Assembly: GCF_026239555.1 (NCBI RefSeq)
Contig: NZ_JAPIVP010000022.1
Span: 1 to 64,000, forward strand
Reading direction: 5' to 3'
DNA: 64,000 nt
Origin: Pedobacter sp. PF22-3
Lineage (GTDB): Bacteria; Bacteroidota; Bacteroidia; Sphingobacteriales; Sphingobacteriaceae
The position numbers were made by a program, and so were the translations under genes. Position 1 is the first letter of the stretch; each line of letters starts with the position of its first letter. This document shows, in pieces, positions 17,128-24,166 of this stretch. Below the pieces are notes generated by a model. It was not told the DNA's origin and did not search any database. It was given only the letters and a program-made list of their open reading frames with translations.

Positions 17128-18228
17128 ATGGCATTACAATGTGGTATAGTGGGTTTACCAAATGTGGGAAAATCTACTCTTTTTAACTGTTTATCAAATG
17201 CAAAAGCGCAGGCTGCAAACTTTCCCTTTTGTACTATTGAACCTAATGTTGGTGTAATTACGGTTCCTGATGATAGATTAACCAAACTGGCTGAGTTGGT
17301 TAAACCAAACAAAGTGCAACCGAATACGATCGAGATTGTAGATATTGCAGGTTTGGTAAAAGGCGCATCAAAAGGTGAAGGCTTAGGAAACCAGTTTTTA
17401 GGAAATATCCGTGCGACCAATGCAATTATTCACGTTTTACGTTGTTTTGATGATGGAAATGTAATCCATGTAGATGGTTCTGTTGATCCGATCCGTGATC
17501 GTGAAATTATTGATACCGAATTGCAGCTTAAAGATCTGGATACTGTTGACAAACGTATTCAAAAAGTTGAAAAAATGGCTAAAACCGGTGGCGATAAAGA
17601 TGCGAAACGTACTTATGAAATTTTAACCGTGGTTAAATCTCATTTGGAGAGCGGTAAATCGATCCGTACAGCACCATTGGCGCAAGATGATTTCGATTTT
17701 ATTGAAGATTTAGGCTTACTTACGCAAAAACCGGTAATGTATGTTTGTAACGTTGATGAAGCATCGGTAATTAACGGCAATAAATATGTTGATCTGGTTA
17801 AAGCCAATGTTGCGGATGAAAATGCCGAGGTTTTAGTGATTTCTGCCAAAATTGAATCAGAAATTGCTGAACTGGACAGCTATGAAGAGCGTCAGGAATT
17901 TTTGGCTGATTTAGGTTTAACTGAATCTGGCGTTAATAAATTGATCCGTGCAGCTTATAAATTATTAAACCTTTATACTTATTTTACTGCTGGTGTACAA
18001 GAAGTAAGGGCATGGACCATCACCAAAGGTTTTACAGCGCCACAAGCTGCAGGTGTAATCCACACTGATTTTGAAAAAGGCTTTATCCGTGCTGAGGTAA
18101 TTAAATATAATGATTTTGTAACCCTAGGTTCTGAAAACGCCTGTAAAGATGCTGGTAAATTGGGTGTTGAAGGAAAAACCTATGTAGTGGAAGATGGAGA
18201 CATTATGCACTTCAGGTTTAATGTATAA
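17128..18228 (+). CDS. ychF: Redox-regulated ATPase YchF (OLA1 family)
   Basis: A 366-residue Obg-like P-loop ATPase. G1 is GLPNVGKSTLFN, G3 is DIAGLVKGASKGEG, and the G4 region is NVDE, the change from NKxD that gives ATP rather than GTP preference. A coiled-coil insert (about 130-200) and C-terminal TGS domain (FTAPQAAGVIHTDFEKGFI, IMHFRFNV) complete the fold. Relatives bind ribosomes and act in translation and stress regulation. Confidence 0.95.
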   Translation: MALQCGIVGLPNVGKSTLFNCLSNAKAQAANFPFCTIEPNVGVITVPDDRLTKLAELVKPNKVQPNTIEIVDIAGLVKGASKGEGLGNQFLGNIRATNAIIHVLRCFDDGNVIHVDGSVDPIRDREIIDTELQLKDLDTVDKRIQKVEKMAKTGGDKDAKRTYEILTVVKSHLESGKSIRTAPLAQDDFDFIEDLGLLTQKPVMYVCNVDEASVINGNKYVDLVKANVADENAEVLVISAKIESEIAELDSYEERQEFLADLGLTESGVNKLIRAAYKLLNLYTYFTAGVQEVRAWTITKGFTAPQAAGVIHTDFEKGFIRAEVIKYNDFVTLGSENACKDAGKLGVEGKTYVVEDGDIMHFRFNV

Positions 18229-18269
18229 CCCCTAAATCCCCTAAAGGGGATTTTGAAAAATATAATTTA

Positions 18270-18298
18270 GAGCCACTTGAAAGAGTGGCTTTTTTGTT
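18270..18298 (+). terminator. Terminator after ychF
   Basis: AGCCACT and AGTGGCT form a stem around TGAAAG, followed by six T residues. Confidence 0.85.
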
Positions 18299-18335
18299 TA
18301 GAGATTTTTGTCATGAGGCACAGAATCTATTAATT

Positions 18336-18383
18336 AGAGTTGACAACTTTAATAGCTCGGTTGCACAGAAAGTTGTCAACTCT
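18336..18383. repeat. Perfect 15-bp inverted repeat
   Basis: AGAGTTGACAACTTT (18336-18350) and its exact reverse complement AAAGTTGTCAACTCT (18369-18383) are separated by 18 bases. There is no T run on either side, so it is not a terminator. Confidence 0.8.
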
Positions 18384-18559
18384 TCAAGTATCATAAGTGA
18401 TCTTTACCACAGATACTAGAAAACACGGAAGATGCTATGCTGTTAGGGGCGATTAGCAGCATTACAGGAATTAACCACAGATGCACACAGATAATGAAGC
18501 GCTGTTCTTTTTCTTTTTAGCAGTTATTTTGCCATCTAAACCCGATTGACAGTGAAAGC

Positions 18560-18578
18560 GCCTGATCCTTCATCAGGC
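18560..18578. repeat. CCTTC-loop hairpin element, copy 2
   Basis: GCCTGAT-CCTTC-ATCAGGC, preceded by GATTGACAGTG. It shares the loop and upstream GATTG..AG.G motif with the element at 13980-14000, with compensating changes in the stem. Confidence 0.6.
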
Positions 18579-18696
18579 CTTGAACAGAAAGCGGGAACAA
18601 ACTTTCAAAAAAGCTTCTGTCTTTGCTTTTCAAATACAAAGGAATATTTTGATATGGCGCTAGGAAAATCATTCAAAGCACCTCTTTTTTTTTGCG

Positions 18697-18767
18697 AGTT
18701 TGGTGTCAGAATCGAACTGACTACACTGGTTTTGCAGACCAGCACACATCCATTGTGCATACCAAAC
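18697..18767 (-). tRNA. tRNA-Cys (GCA), atypical
   Basis: On the minus strand a cloverleaf folds: a perfect 7-bp acceptor stem (GTTTGGT/ACCAAAC), D stem GCAC/GTGT, anticodon stem CTGGT/ACCAG with loop CTGCAAA (anticodon GCA at 18733-18735), a 4-base variable loop, and T stem GTCAG/CTGAC with loop TTCGATT. The discriminator is T, an identity element of tRNA-Cys. The CCA end is not encoded. Position 8 is A rather than the near-universal U, and the D loop is short. It may be functional or a divergent extra copy. Confidence 0.65.
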
Positions 18768-18777
18768 GGTTAGAAAT

Positions 18778-18811
18778 AAAAAAGCCGCTTATTACATTTG
18801 TAACAAGCGGC
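18778..18811 (-). terminator. Strong terminator just upstream of the tRNA-Cys gene
   Basis: On the minus strand GCCGCTT pairs with AAGCGGC, extended by an inner TTAC/GTAA stem, and is followed by six T residues. It ends only 11 bases before the tRNA 5' end on the same strand, and no coding gene lies directly before it. Confidence 0.8.
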
Positions 18812-18912
18812 TCTAAATTCTTTTTATATTTTATCAGATAAATAAAGTCAACCCGTTACTTTTTGAGTAACAAAAACACGAGTTCAAACAATATTTTGCT
18901 GTTGTATTTTTC
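18778..18912 (-). ncRNA. Candidate small RNA of about 130 nt
   Basis: A full promoter (18918-18949) and a strong terminator (18778-18811) bound about 130 bases with no open reading frame. Inside, AACTC and GGGTT enclose a GTTACT-CAAAA-AGTAAC hairpin (about 18850-18880). This is what an intergenic sRNA gene would look like; expression is not shown by sequence and I do not recognise an Rfam family. Confidence 0.45.
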
Positions 18913-19075
18913 ACGATGTAAAGATAAATATACTTTCTTAGTTTGCAAACAATAATTAAAATATTTGATTGAAGCCTGTATCTTGCATTAAGATTCCCGC
19001 CTGCGCGGGAATGACGCCTCTTCTATTAATATTATAAAATATATTCTGTGTAAATCCGCGGAAAATAATTATCAA
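18812..19075. repeat. Interval with a GATTCCCGC-type palindrome
   Basis: Besides the sRNA 5' part and its promoter, it holds GATTCCCGC-CTGC-GCGGGAAT followed by GACG (about 18991-19015), a palindrome of a type dispersed in many bacterial genomes. No gene is seen. Confidence 0.55.
18918..18949 (-). promoter_or_regulatory. Promoter of the candidate small RNA
   Basis: On the minus strand TTTG (18949-18946) and TATCTTTAC (18926-18918) are 19 bases apart, matching the TTTG/TAnnTTTG pattern. The -33 box lies inside the palindrome GTTTGCAAAC (18941-18950). Confidence 0.5.
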
Positions 19076-19690
19076 TTAAATCTCTAACCCATACGCAGCT
19101 AACTGTGCCTTAGTATCTTCGTAATTGCTATGATGAATACCTTTTAAGCCCAAACCTTCAGCAACCTGAACAAAAAGCATACGGTCGTCGATGTATAAAC
19201 TCGTTTCCACGTCGCTTTGCGAAATATCGATCGCTACTTTAAAGATATCGGCATCTGGTTTACGAAAGTGCACAAAACTAGATGAGACAAAAAAATCGAC
19301 AAACTCATTCAGCTTAAAGGTATTGATGCGGTATTGGTTGAGTTCTCTACCTTCGTTGCTGATTACGGCTACCTTTAAATTGTATTTCTTTTTTAAATCG
19401 CAGATCAATTGGATCATTTCCGGATAAGGAAGCGATTTTTTGAACATGAATTCCTTAAAGTCATCATAGGTAAAATTGCGTTCTTTGAAGAAAACAATAC
19501 GCTCCAGGTATTCATCAAGCGTTAATTTACCCACTTCATAGGTATCGAAAGTAAGGTGGTGGCGTTCTTCGAGATCAACAGAATCGAGATTAAAAATTAC
19601 GGATGCCTCCCCTCTTGCATGTCTATCCCAGCCATTGGTTAACAAAACGCCCCCGATATCGGTGAAAAGTGTGGTAATTTTCTTTTGCAT
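19076..19690 (-). CDS. HAD-superfamily hydrolase
   Basis: A 204-residue HAD subfamily IA hydrolase. Motif I is FTDIGGVLL, motif II VISNEG, motif III lysine in FRKPDADIF, motif IV LYIDDR. The nucleophile Asp is present but the D+2 position is Gly, as in YihX-like and epoxide-hydrolase-like HAD proteins. Substrate is unknown; small phosphorylated metabolites are likely. It starts nine bases after the mgtE stop and is probably cotranscribed with it. Confidence 0.83.
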   Translation of the reverse strand: MQKKITTLFTDIGGVLLTNGWDRHARGEASVIFNLDSVDLEERHHLTFDTYEVGKLTLDEYLERIVFFKERNFTYDDFKEFMFKKSLPYPEMIQLICDLKKKYNLKVAVISNEGRELNQYRINTFKLNEFVDFFVSSSFVHFRKPDADIFKVAIDISQSDVETSLYIDDRMLFVQVAEGLGLKGIHHSNYEDTKAQLAAYGLEI

Positions 19691-19699
19691 GATTTAAAT

Positions 19700-21076
19700 T
19701 TAAAGTAAGACGCCTTTTAAGATCAATACGGCTACACTAAAATAAATTACAATTCCGGTTACATCTACCATGGTGGCTACAAATGGTGCTGATGAGGTTG
19801 CGGGATCAAGTTTGAGTTTTTTCAAAATAATTGGCATCATTGAACCGATTAAACTACCCCATAAAACAATGCCGACGAGGGTAAAGAATATGGTAGTTGC
19901 AATAAGAAGCCAGTGTGGACCGTAGTTATAAAGGTGTAATTCTTGCCAGGTTACAATGCGCACGAAACCAATTGTACCTAAAATGATTCCCAGTAAAGCT
20001 CCTGAAACCAGTTCGCGGCGCATCACACGCCACCATTCTGCAATGGTTACTTCGCCCAGGGCCATGGCCTGAATAATTAATGTTGAAGCCTGGGAACCGC
20101 TGTTCCCACCGCTACTCATAATTAATGGAATAAAAAGAGACAACACCACTGCCTTTTCGAGTTCAATTTCGAAGTGTTGCATGGCTGTTGCAGTTAACAT
20201 TTCGCCCAAAAAGAGCACAATCAGCCAACCAGCACGTTTTTTCACCAGTTTTAGAATCGGGATATCCAGATAAGGCTCATCTAAAGCTTCGGTACCCCCT
20301 ATTTTGTGCATATCTTCGGTATACTCTTCGTTGGCAATCCATAAAATATCATCAACGGTAACAATACCTAAAAGAATGTTGTTCTCATCTACCACAGGTA
20401 AAGCCACGCGGTTGTTCATCCTAAAGATGTTAATCGCATCTTCCTGGGGATCGTTTGCTTTTAAGGCGATGAAACGTTTATCGGTCAATTCACCTATAAT
20501 AGCTTCAGGATCAGCAAGTAATACTTCACGAATCCTAATGTCGTCCAGCAAAACACCTTCCTTATCAATTACATACACCACATCGATGGTTTCGGAATTT
20601 TTTCCGTAACGCCTGATGTGTGCCAAAACCCTTGTGATAGACCATTCGGGTTTTACGGCGATGTAATCGGGTGTCATTAAACGGCCGATACTGTCTTCTT
20701 TATAGCCTAAAAGTGCGAGCGATTCTTTACGTTCTTCTGGCGGTAAGAGGGTGATCATTTTTTTAACCACATCACCTTTTAATTCGCTAAAAAGTGCAGT
20801 ACGATCATCAGGTGGCAGATCTTTAATGATCTGATTGAGTTTATTACCCGAAAGTTTTTTGATGATACGCTCCTGTGTAGGAAAATCCAGAATCCTGAAT
20901 ACATTTACCGCCCTGTTGAGGGATAAGGTTTCAATAAATTTAGCTGCATGTTGTGGGAGTTCATCTATCAGTTCTTCAACATCCGAAATATTCAGTTGAT
21001 CCAGATATTGCTTTAACGCTCTATCATTTTCTTTTTCAAGTAGTTCCTGAATTTCTTCCACAACCATTTCTTCCAT
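19700..21076 (-). CDS. mgtE: Magnesium transporter MgtE
   Basis: A 458-residue Mg channel with the standard layout: an N-terminal helical MgtE_N domain (about 1-130, with FRILDFPTQERIIKKL), a CBS pair (about 135-255, RLMTPDYIAVKP, LPVVDENNILLGIVTVDDIL), a plug helix and five membrane helices (about 285-458). The pore motif region SSGGNSGSQASTLIIQ and the final helix region TSSAPFVATMVDVTGIVIYF are conserved. The CBS and N domains gate the channel by sensing cytoplasmic Mg. Confidence 0.94.
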   Translation of the reverse strand: MEEMVVEEIQELLEKENDRALKQYLDQLNISDVEELIDELPQHAAKFIETLSLNRAVNVFRILDFPTQERIIKKLSGNKLNQIIKDLPPDDRTALFSELKGDVVKKMITLLPPEERKESLALLGYKEDSIGRLMTPDYIAVKPEWSITRVLAHIRRYGKNSETIDVVYVIDKEGVLLDDIRIREVLLADPEAIIGELTDKRFIALKANDPQEDAINIFRMNNRVALPVVDENNILLGIVTVDDILWIANEEYTEDMHKIGGTEALDEPYLDIPILKLVKKRAGWLIVLFLGEMLTATAMQHFEIELEKAVVLSLFIPLIMSSGGNSGSQASTLIIQAMALGEVTIAEWWRVMRRELVSGALLGIILGTIGFVRIVTWQELHLYNYGPHWLLIATTIFFTLVGIVLWGSLIGSMMPIILKKLKLDPATSSAPFVATMVDVTGIVIYFSVAVLILKGVLL

Positions 21077-21555
21077 ACACAGCTATTTAATTTGTTACAT
21101 GCTTAAACCTTAATTGACGGTTCGCAAAGGTGCATTTTTATTTCTTAAAAAGCCAACCTGAGTCGCTAAAATCCGCATAGCAGAAAGCCTAATTTAAAAA
21201 TACAAGTGCACAAAGTCAACATCAGCTTATGTTTGATGAATGATTTAATCATTTTTTAACATAAAATAAATCGGGTAAAAAGATTTGGGCACATAGATTA
21301 GCACTATATCATCTATAAACAGTAGAAAACTGAAAAGAAGATCATAAAACCAATTCATTTAGCATCTATTCTATCAGTTTTCCAAACTACATACAAATTA
21401 TGGCTAACATCTACAGATCATAAATGACTGGAAAATCTTTTTACTTTTTCAATGCCCGAAAGCGTGGCGATGTCAGTTACCTTAAAAAAGCTTTCATACA
21501 CCCCCAGATGCTAATCAGGAATATTTTGTATCTTGTCATATCTAATCTATCTCTC
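21077..21555. other. Gene-free interval between mgtE and the LytTR regulator
   Basis: AT-rich, with no repeat or RNA that I can recognise. No Mg-sensing riboswitch is evident before mgtE. An open frame from 21424 that joins the regulator is judged noncoding upstream of 21556. Confidence 0.5.
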
Positions 21556-22296
21556 ATGAACAACACAATCCCATGCATTATTATCGATGATGATCAGTCA
21601 GCTATTGACATTCTTCAAGAATTTATCTCAGAATTTCCGAGACTCAGATTAGCATTAACCTACACAAAATCAGTTCCGGCACTAAATGATATTACCATGC
21701 TGAAGCAAAGCCATATCATCTTCACGGATATCGACATGCCTCATCTTTCTGGAATTGACTTTGCAGAAAATCTGAAAGGTGAATCGCACCATATTATTTT
21801 TATCACCTCCTACCCGCAATATGCGATTGAGGCTTTTAAAGTCAGGGCAAAGCATTATCTTCTTAAGCCATTTGATCTTTCAGAATTTGCAAAAGTGATA
21901 AATGATGTGTTAAAAGAATGTTACGGAAGCCATAATTTTGAAGGAGATAGTGAAGATGTATTCTATTTTAGAAAATCCAGCGATAAAAGTACAATATTAA
22001 CTGTACCAAAAAACGAAATCATCTATATCCAGGGTTCAAATAATCATATTCATCTGTACACCCCTACTGAAAATCACTCGGTTTACATGACCATTAAGGA
22101 GATGGAGGAAAAACTTAAACACAATACCAGCTTTTTCAGGGTACACAAATCGTACATCATCAATTCGGCTTTCGTAAAGAAAATTGAAGGTAATAAGATA
22201 AATCTCGGAAAGTATGAAGTATTGATGGCAGCTCATTATAAGGCTGCCTTTAGCAAGTATATTGAAGATAGGTTTCTATTATCCGGCAGAACTTAG
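21556..22296 (+). CDS. LytTR-type response regulator, orphan
   Basis: A 246-residue two-domain regulator. The receiver domain starts at CIIIDDDQSAID, has the phospho-acceptor in FTDIDMPHLSG (Asp58), the conserved Thr/Ser region FITSYPQYA and lysine in YLLKPFD. The LytTR DNA-binding domain fills about 130-240 (ENHSVYMTIKEMEEKL, FFRVHKSYIIN). The start MNNTIPC is chosen because the 44 residues added by the longer frame do not resemble a receiver start. No histidine kinase is adjacent, unlike most LytTR systems. Confidence 0.88.
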   Translation: MNNTIPCIIIDDDQSAIDILQEFISEFPRLRLALTYTKSVPALNDITMLKQSHIIFTDIDMPHLSGIDFAENLKGESHHIIFITSYPQYAIEAFKVRAKHYLLKPFDLSEFAKVINDVLKECYGSHNFEGDSEDVFYFRKSSDKSTILTVPKNEIIYIQGSNNHIHLYTPTENHSVYMTIKEMEEKLKHNTSFFRVHKSYIINSAFVKKIEGNKINLGKYEVLMAAHYKAAFSKYIEDRFLLSGRT

Positions 22297-22372
22297 CCTG
22301 AACTGTGACGATCATAGCTGAATTAACTGTATTTTTTTATTAAAAATGCCAAAAAAATAAGTTTTCAAATCC

Positions 22373-22381
22373 TATATTTGC
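22373..22381 (+). promoter_or_regulatory. -7 element (TATATTTGC) for tRNA-Arg
   Basis: A perfect TAnnTTTG box ends seven bases before the tRNA 5' end, which fits a very short leader. Confidence 0.55.
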
Positions 22382-22387
22382 AGCCTT

Positions 22388-22459
22388 GCTCCCGTAGTTC
22401 AATGGATAGAATTATGGTTTCCGGTACCATCGATATGAGTTCGAATCTCGTCGGGAGCA
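22388..22459 (+). tRNA. tRNA-Arg (CCG)
   Basis: The cloverleaf is regular: acceptor GCTCCCG/CGGGAGC, U8-A9, D arm GTTC/GAAT with GG in the loop, anticodon stem ATGGT/ACCAT with loop TTCCGGT (anticodon CCG at 22421-22423, reads CGG), and T arm ATGAG/CTCGT with TTCGAAT. Discriminator A; CCA not encoded. Confidence 0.95.
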
Positions 22460-22463
22460 CCTC

Positions 22464-22503
22464 ACGAGACAAATCAGTTTTTACGCTGTTTGTCTCGTTT
22501 TTT
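22464..22503 (+). terminator. Terminator after tRNA-Arg
   Basis: ACGAGACAAA and TTTGTCTCGT form a 10-bp stem with a 15-base loop followed by a T run. Confidence 0.9.
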
Positions 22504-22539
22504 ATTTTAGGCAAAGGCTACTAATCAGATATATTGATT

Positions 22540-22767
22540 TTATTTTTTAGCACGTCCACATCCATTGTCGTTATGTACCTGTTTCTCAGCAATAACTTTA
22601 ACCATTATTTCGAAATTATATCTGATAGCATCTTCATAAAGGTCAAGCGTACCATCAATAGGTTTAAGATTTGACAATCCCTGTTCAAAAACCTTATTCG
22701 CTTTTATTGCATTAATTCTAAATCGGCATGGCGAAATACAGTGATAATAGAAATAACCTGAGTTCGA
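22540..22767 (-). pseudogene. C-terminal remnant of a serine recombinase
   Basis: A 75-codon open minus-strand frame with no plausible start reads SGYFYYHCISPCRFRINA, then IKANKVFEQGLSNLKP, and ends GCGRAKK. The pattern YYHC...C.FR..A...N is that of the recombinase zinc-ribbon region of large serine recombinases, which carry two pairs of cysteines and then a helical C-terminus. The catalytic domain is absent. The frame closes at a TAA inside the 20-bp inverted repeat on its upstream side. Its place 81 bases from tRNA-Arg suggests a relic of an integrated element. Confidence 0.6.
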
Positions 22768-23022
22768 TTAATGTTTTAAAATTAATGTACTTTATTAGGA
22801 CGAATTGGCTAGCCGTTTCGTCATGCTGATCCGATAGCTATCGCATTTATTTTACAAGTAGAAGTAATATTTTCAATTGTCTTGTAGCTACTACTTGGTC
22901 AGTATCTTTCCTGTTAAATCGCCTTGTTATAAAGACCCTGAAACATGTTCAAGGTGACGACCGTTCATGCAAGGCGCCAAATAACCAGAATTAAAGCACA
23001 TTATTAATCGAACTCAGGTTAT
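22753..23022. mobile_element. 270-bp element with perfect 20-bp inverted ends
   Basis: ATAACCTGAGTTCGATTAAT (22753-22772) recurs as its exact reverse complement at 23003-23022, enclosing 230 bases without a gene. The left end overlaps the recombinase remnant; the right end abuts the stop codon of the TlpA-like gene. It could be a miniature element or a formerly invertible segment. The interior holds a copy of the dispersed palindrome seen at 6878. Confidence 0.55.
22934..22962. repeat. Dispersed imperfect-palindrome repeat, copy B
   Basis: GACCCTGAAACATGTTCAAG then GTGACGACC: 23 of 29 positions match the copy at 6878-6906, with paired stem changes. Confidence 0.6.
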
Positions 23023-24164
23023 CAGTTTAAAATCTCCTTTAACTTCATTTCAAGTAACAATCCACCTAAGTTTTTGGCTATTATTTTTCCTGTAGGGTCA
23101 ATTAGCAGGTTTTGTGGAATTGATCTCACTTTATAAATATCATTGACTATATTTTTTTTCCCGGTCATATCTCCAAGTTGTGTCCATATGCCAACCCCAT
23201 CTTCCCTTATGGCTTTGATCCATTTCTCTCTGTTATCATCACAAGACACACTGATGATGGTGAAGTTCTTATCTTTAAACTGAGTGTAGGCCTTTTTCAT
23301 GAAAATACTTTGTGCCCTACAAGGACCACACCAGCTTGCCCAAAAATCCAAGAGCACATATTTCCCTTTAAACTCCGACAAGCTAACACGCTTTCCTGAT
23401 GTATCTGGTTGAGTAAAATCAACTGATTGACTGCCTGGTAAAAAATATTCCATTTCCTCAATGTTTTTGGCCAGCTTCCGACCTATACTTGTTTTCTTTA
23501 ATTCAGGATCAAGCTTATCGAAATAGGCCTTAAAAGGCTTGGGCGACATAATGGCCCTATTGTAATCCTCAACTGCAAACAGCGCAACAGGAGAGCGAGG
23601 GTTAGCCGATACATAATTGTCAACCATAGTTCGCTCCACCCCGTCTAAAGAGTCTAGCTTTTTTTGTACATCAACGAAGTTTTTTACGTCCATTTGCTTC
23701 TCAAATGCCTGCGATTGCGCATTATAAGGCCGCATTTCATAATGCAACTTTTGTACCGAGATAAAATAACTGGTGTATTCCTGCTGGATCTGACTTCCTT
23801 TTACAACTGCGGTATTTAGACTTTCTCCTGTTGTGCTCAATTTATAGTGAATTGGTTCCAACAGAATCCTGTACACATTTTTCGGATCGTATAAAGCTGG
23901 TCCAACGGTAGGTTGGGGAAATTTTATCTTAAGTATTGCGACCACAGGCTCTGATACCTCGCCTGAAAGTTTAAATTTTCCGTTTTCGATCTTTGCAGTA
24001 TCCCTGTTAGCTTTGCCGTTCGCATCAGCATAGGCCATAGTCATCATTCCTGTTTTGCATACTTTAGAAACATCACCACTAATGGTAAAAGATCCAGTAT
24101 ATTTCGATTGTGCTTTTCCCTGACAACAAATCAGCAGAAGAATTGCGATTATATTTACTTTCAT
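23022..24164 (-). CDS. TlpA-family thiol-disulfide oxidoreductase with DUF4369 domain
   Basis: A 380-residue exported protein. After a signal peptide (about 1-18, ILLLICCQGKAQ) comes a DUF4369-type beta domain (about 20-115, GSFTISGDVSKV, ENGKFKLSGEV), a helical middle and a thioredoxin domain (about 240-380) with the redox motif FWASWCGPCRAQS and the cis-Pro region VRSIPQNLLID. Such proteins are common partners of SusC/SusD pairs in Pedobacter-like genomes; their target is unknown. It starts two bases after the SusD stop. Confidence 0.88.
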   Translation of the reverse strand: MKVNIIAILLLICCQGKAQSKYTGSFTISGDVSKVCKTGMMTMAYADANGKANRDTAKIENGKFKLSGEVSEPVVAILKIKFPQPTVGPALYDPKNVYRILLEPIHYKLSTTGESLNTAVVKGSQIQQEYTSYFISVQKLHYEMRPYNAQSQAFEKQMDVKNFVDVQKKLDSLDGVERTMVDNYVSANPRSPVALFAVEDYNRAIMSPKPFKAYFDKLDPELKKTSIGRKLAKNIEEMEYFLPGSQSVDFTQPDTSGKRVSLSEFKGKYVLLDFWASWCGPCRAQSIFMKKAYTQFKDKNFTIISVSCDDNREKWIKAIREDGVGIWTQLGDMTGKKNIVNDIYKVRSIPQNLLIDPTGKIIAKNLGGLLLEMKLKEILN

Positions 24165-24166
24165 GA

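Larger units (their letters stand above)
18229..18696. other. Gene-free interval with inverted repeats
   Basis: No credible gene. It contains a palindromic AATCCCC-TAAA-GGGGATT element directly after ychF (about 18236-18254), the ychF terminator, a 15-bp inverted repeat (18336-18383), CCACAGAT-type filler (about 18411-18500), and a CCTTC-loop hairpin (18560-18578). Confidence 0.6.

Noticed and set aside
18546..18773. 75-codon plus-strand open frame
   Set aside because: It runs across the hairpin element and the tRNA-Cys gene and has no protein-like features.
19076..19690. Inactive HAD protein because the D+2 residue is Gly
   Set aside because: The DxG form is common in related HAD groups with activity and the other three motifs are intact.
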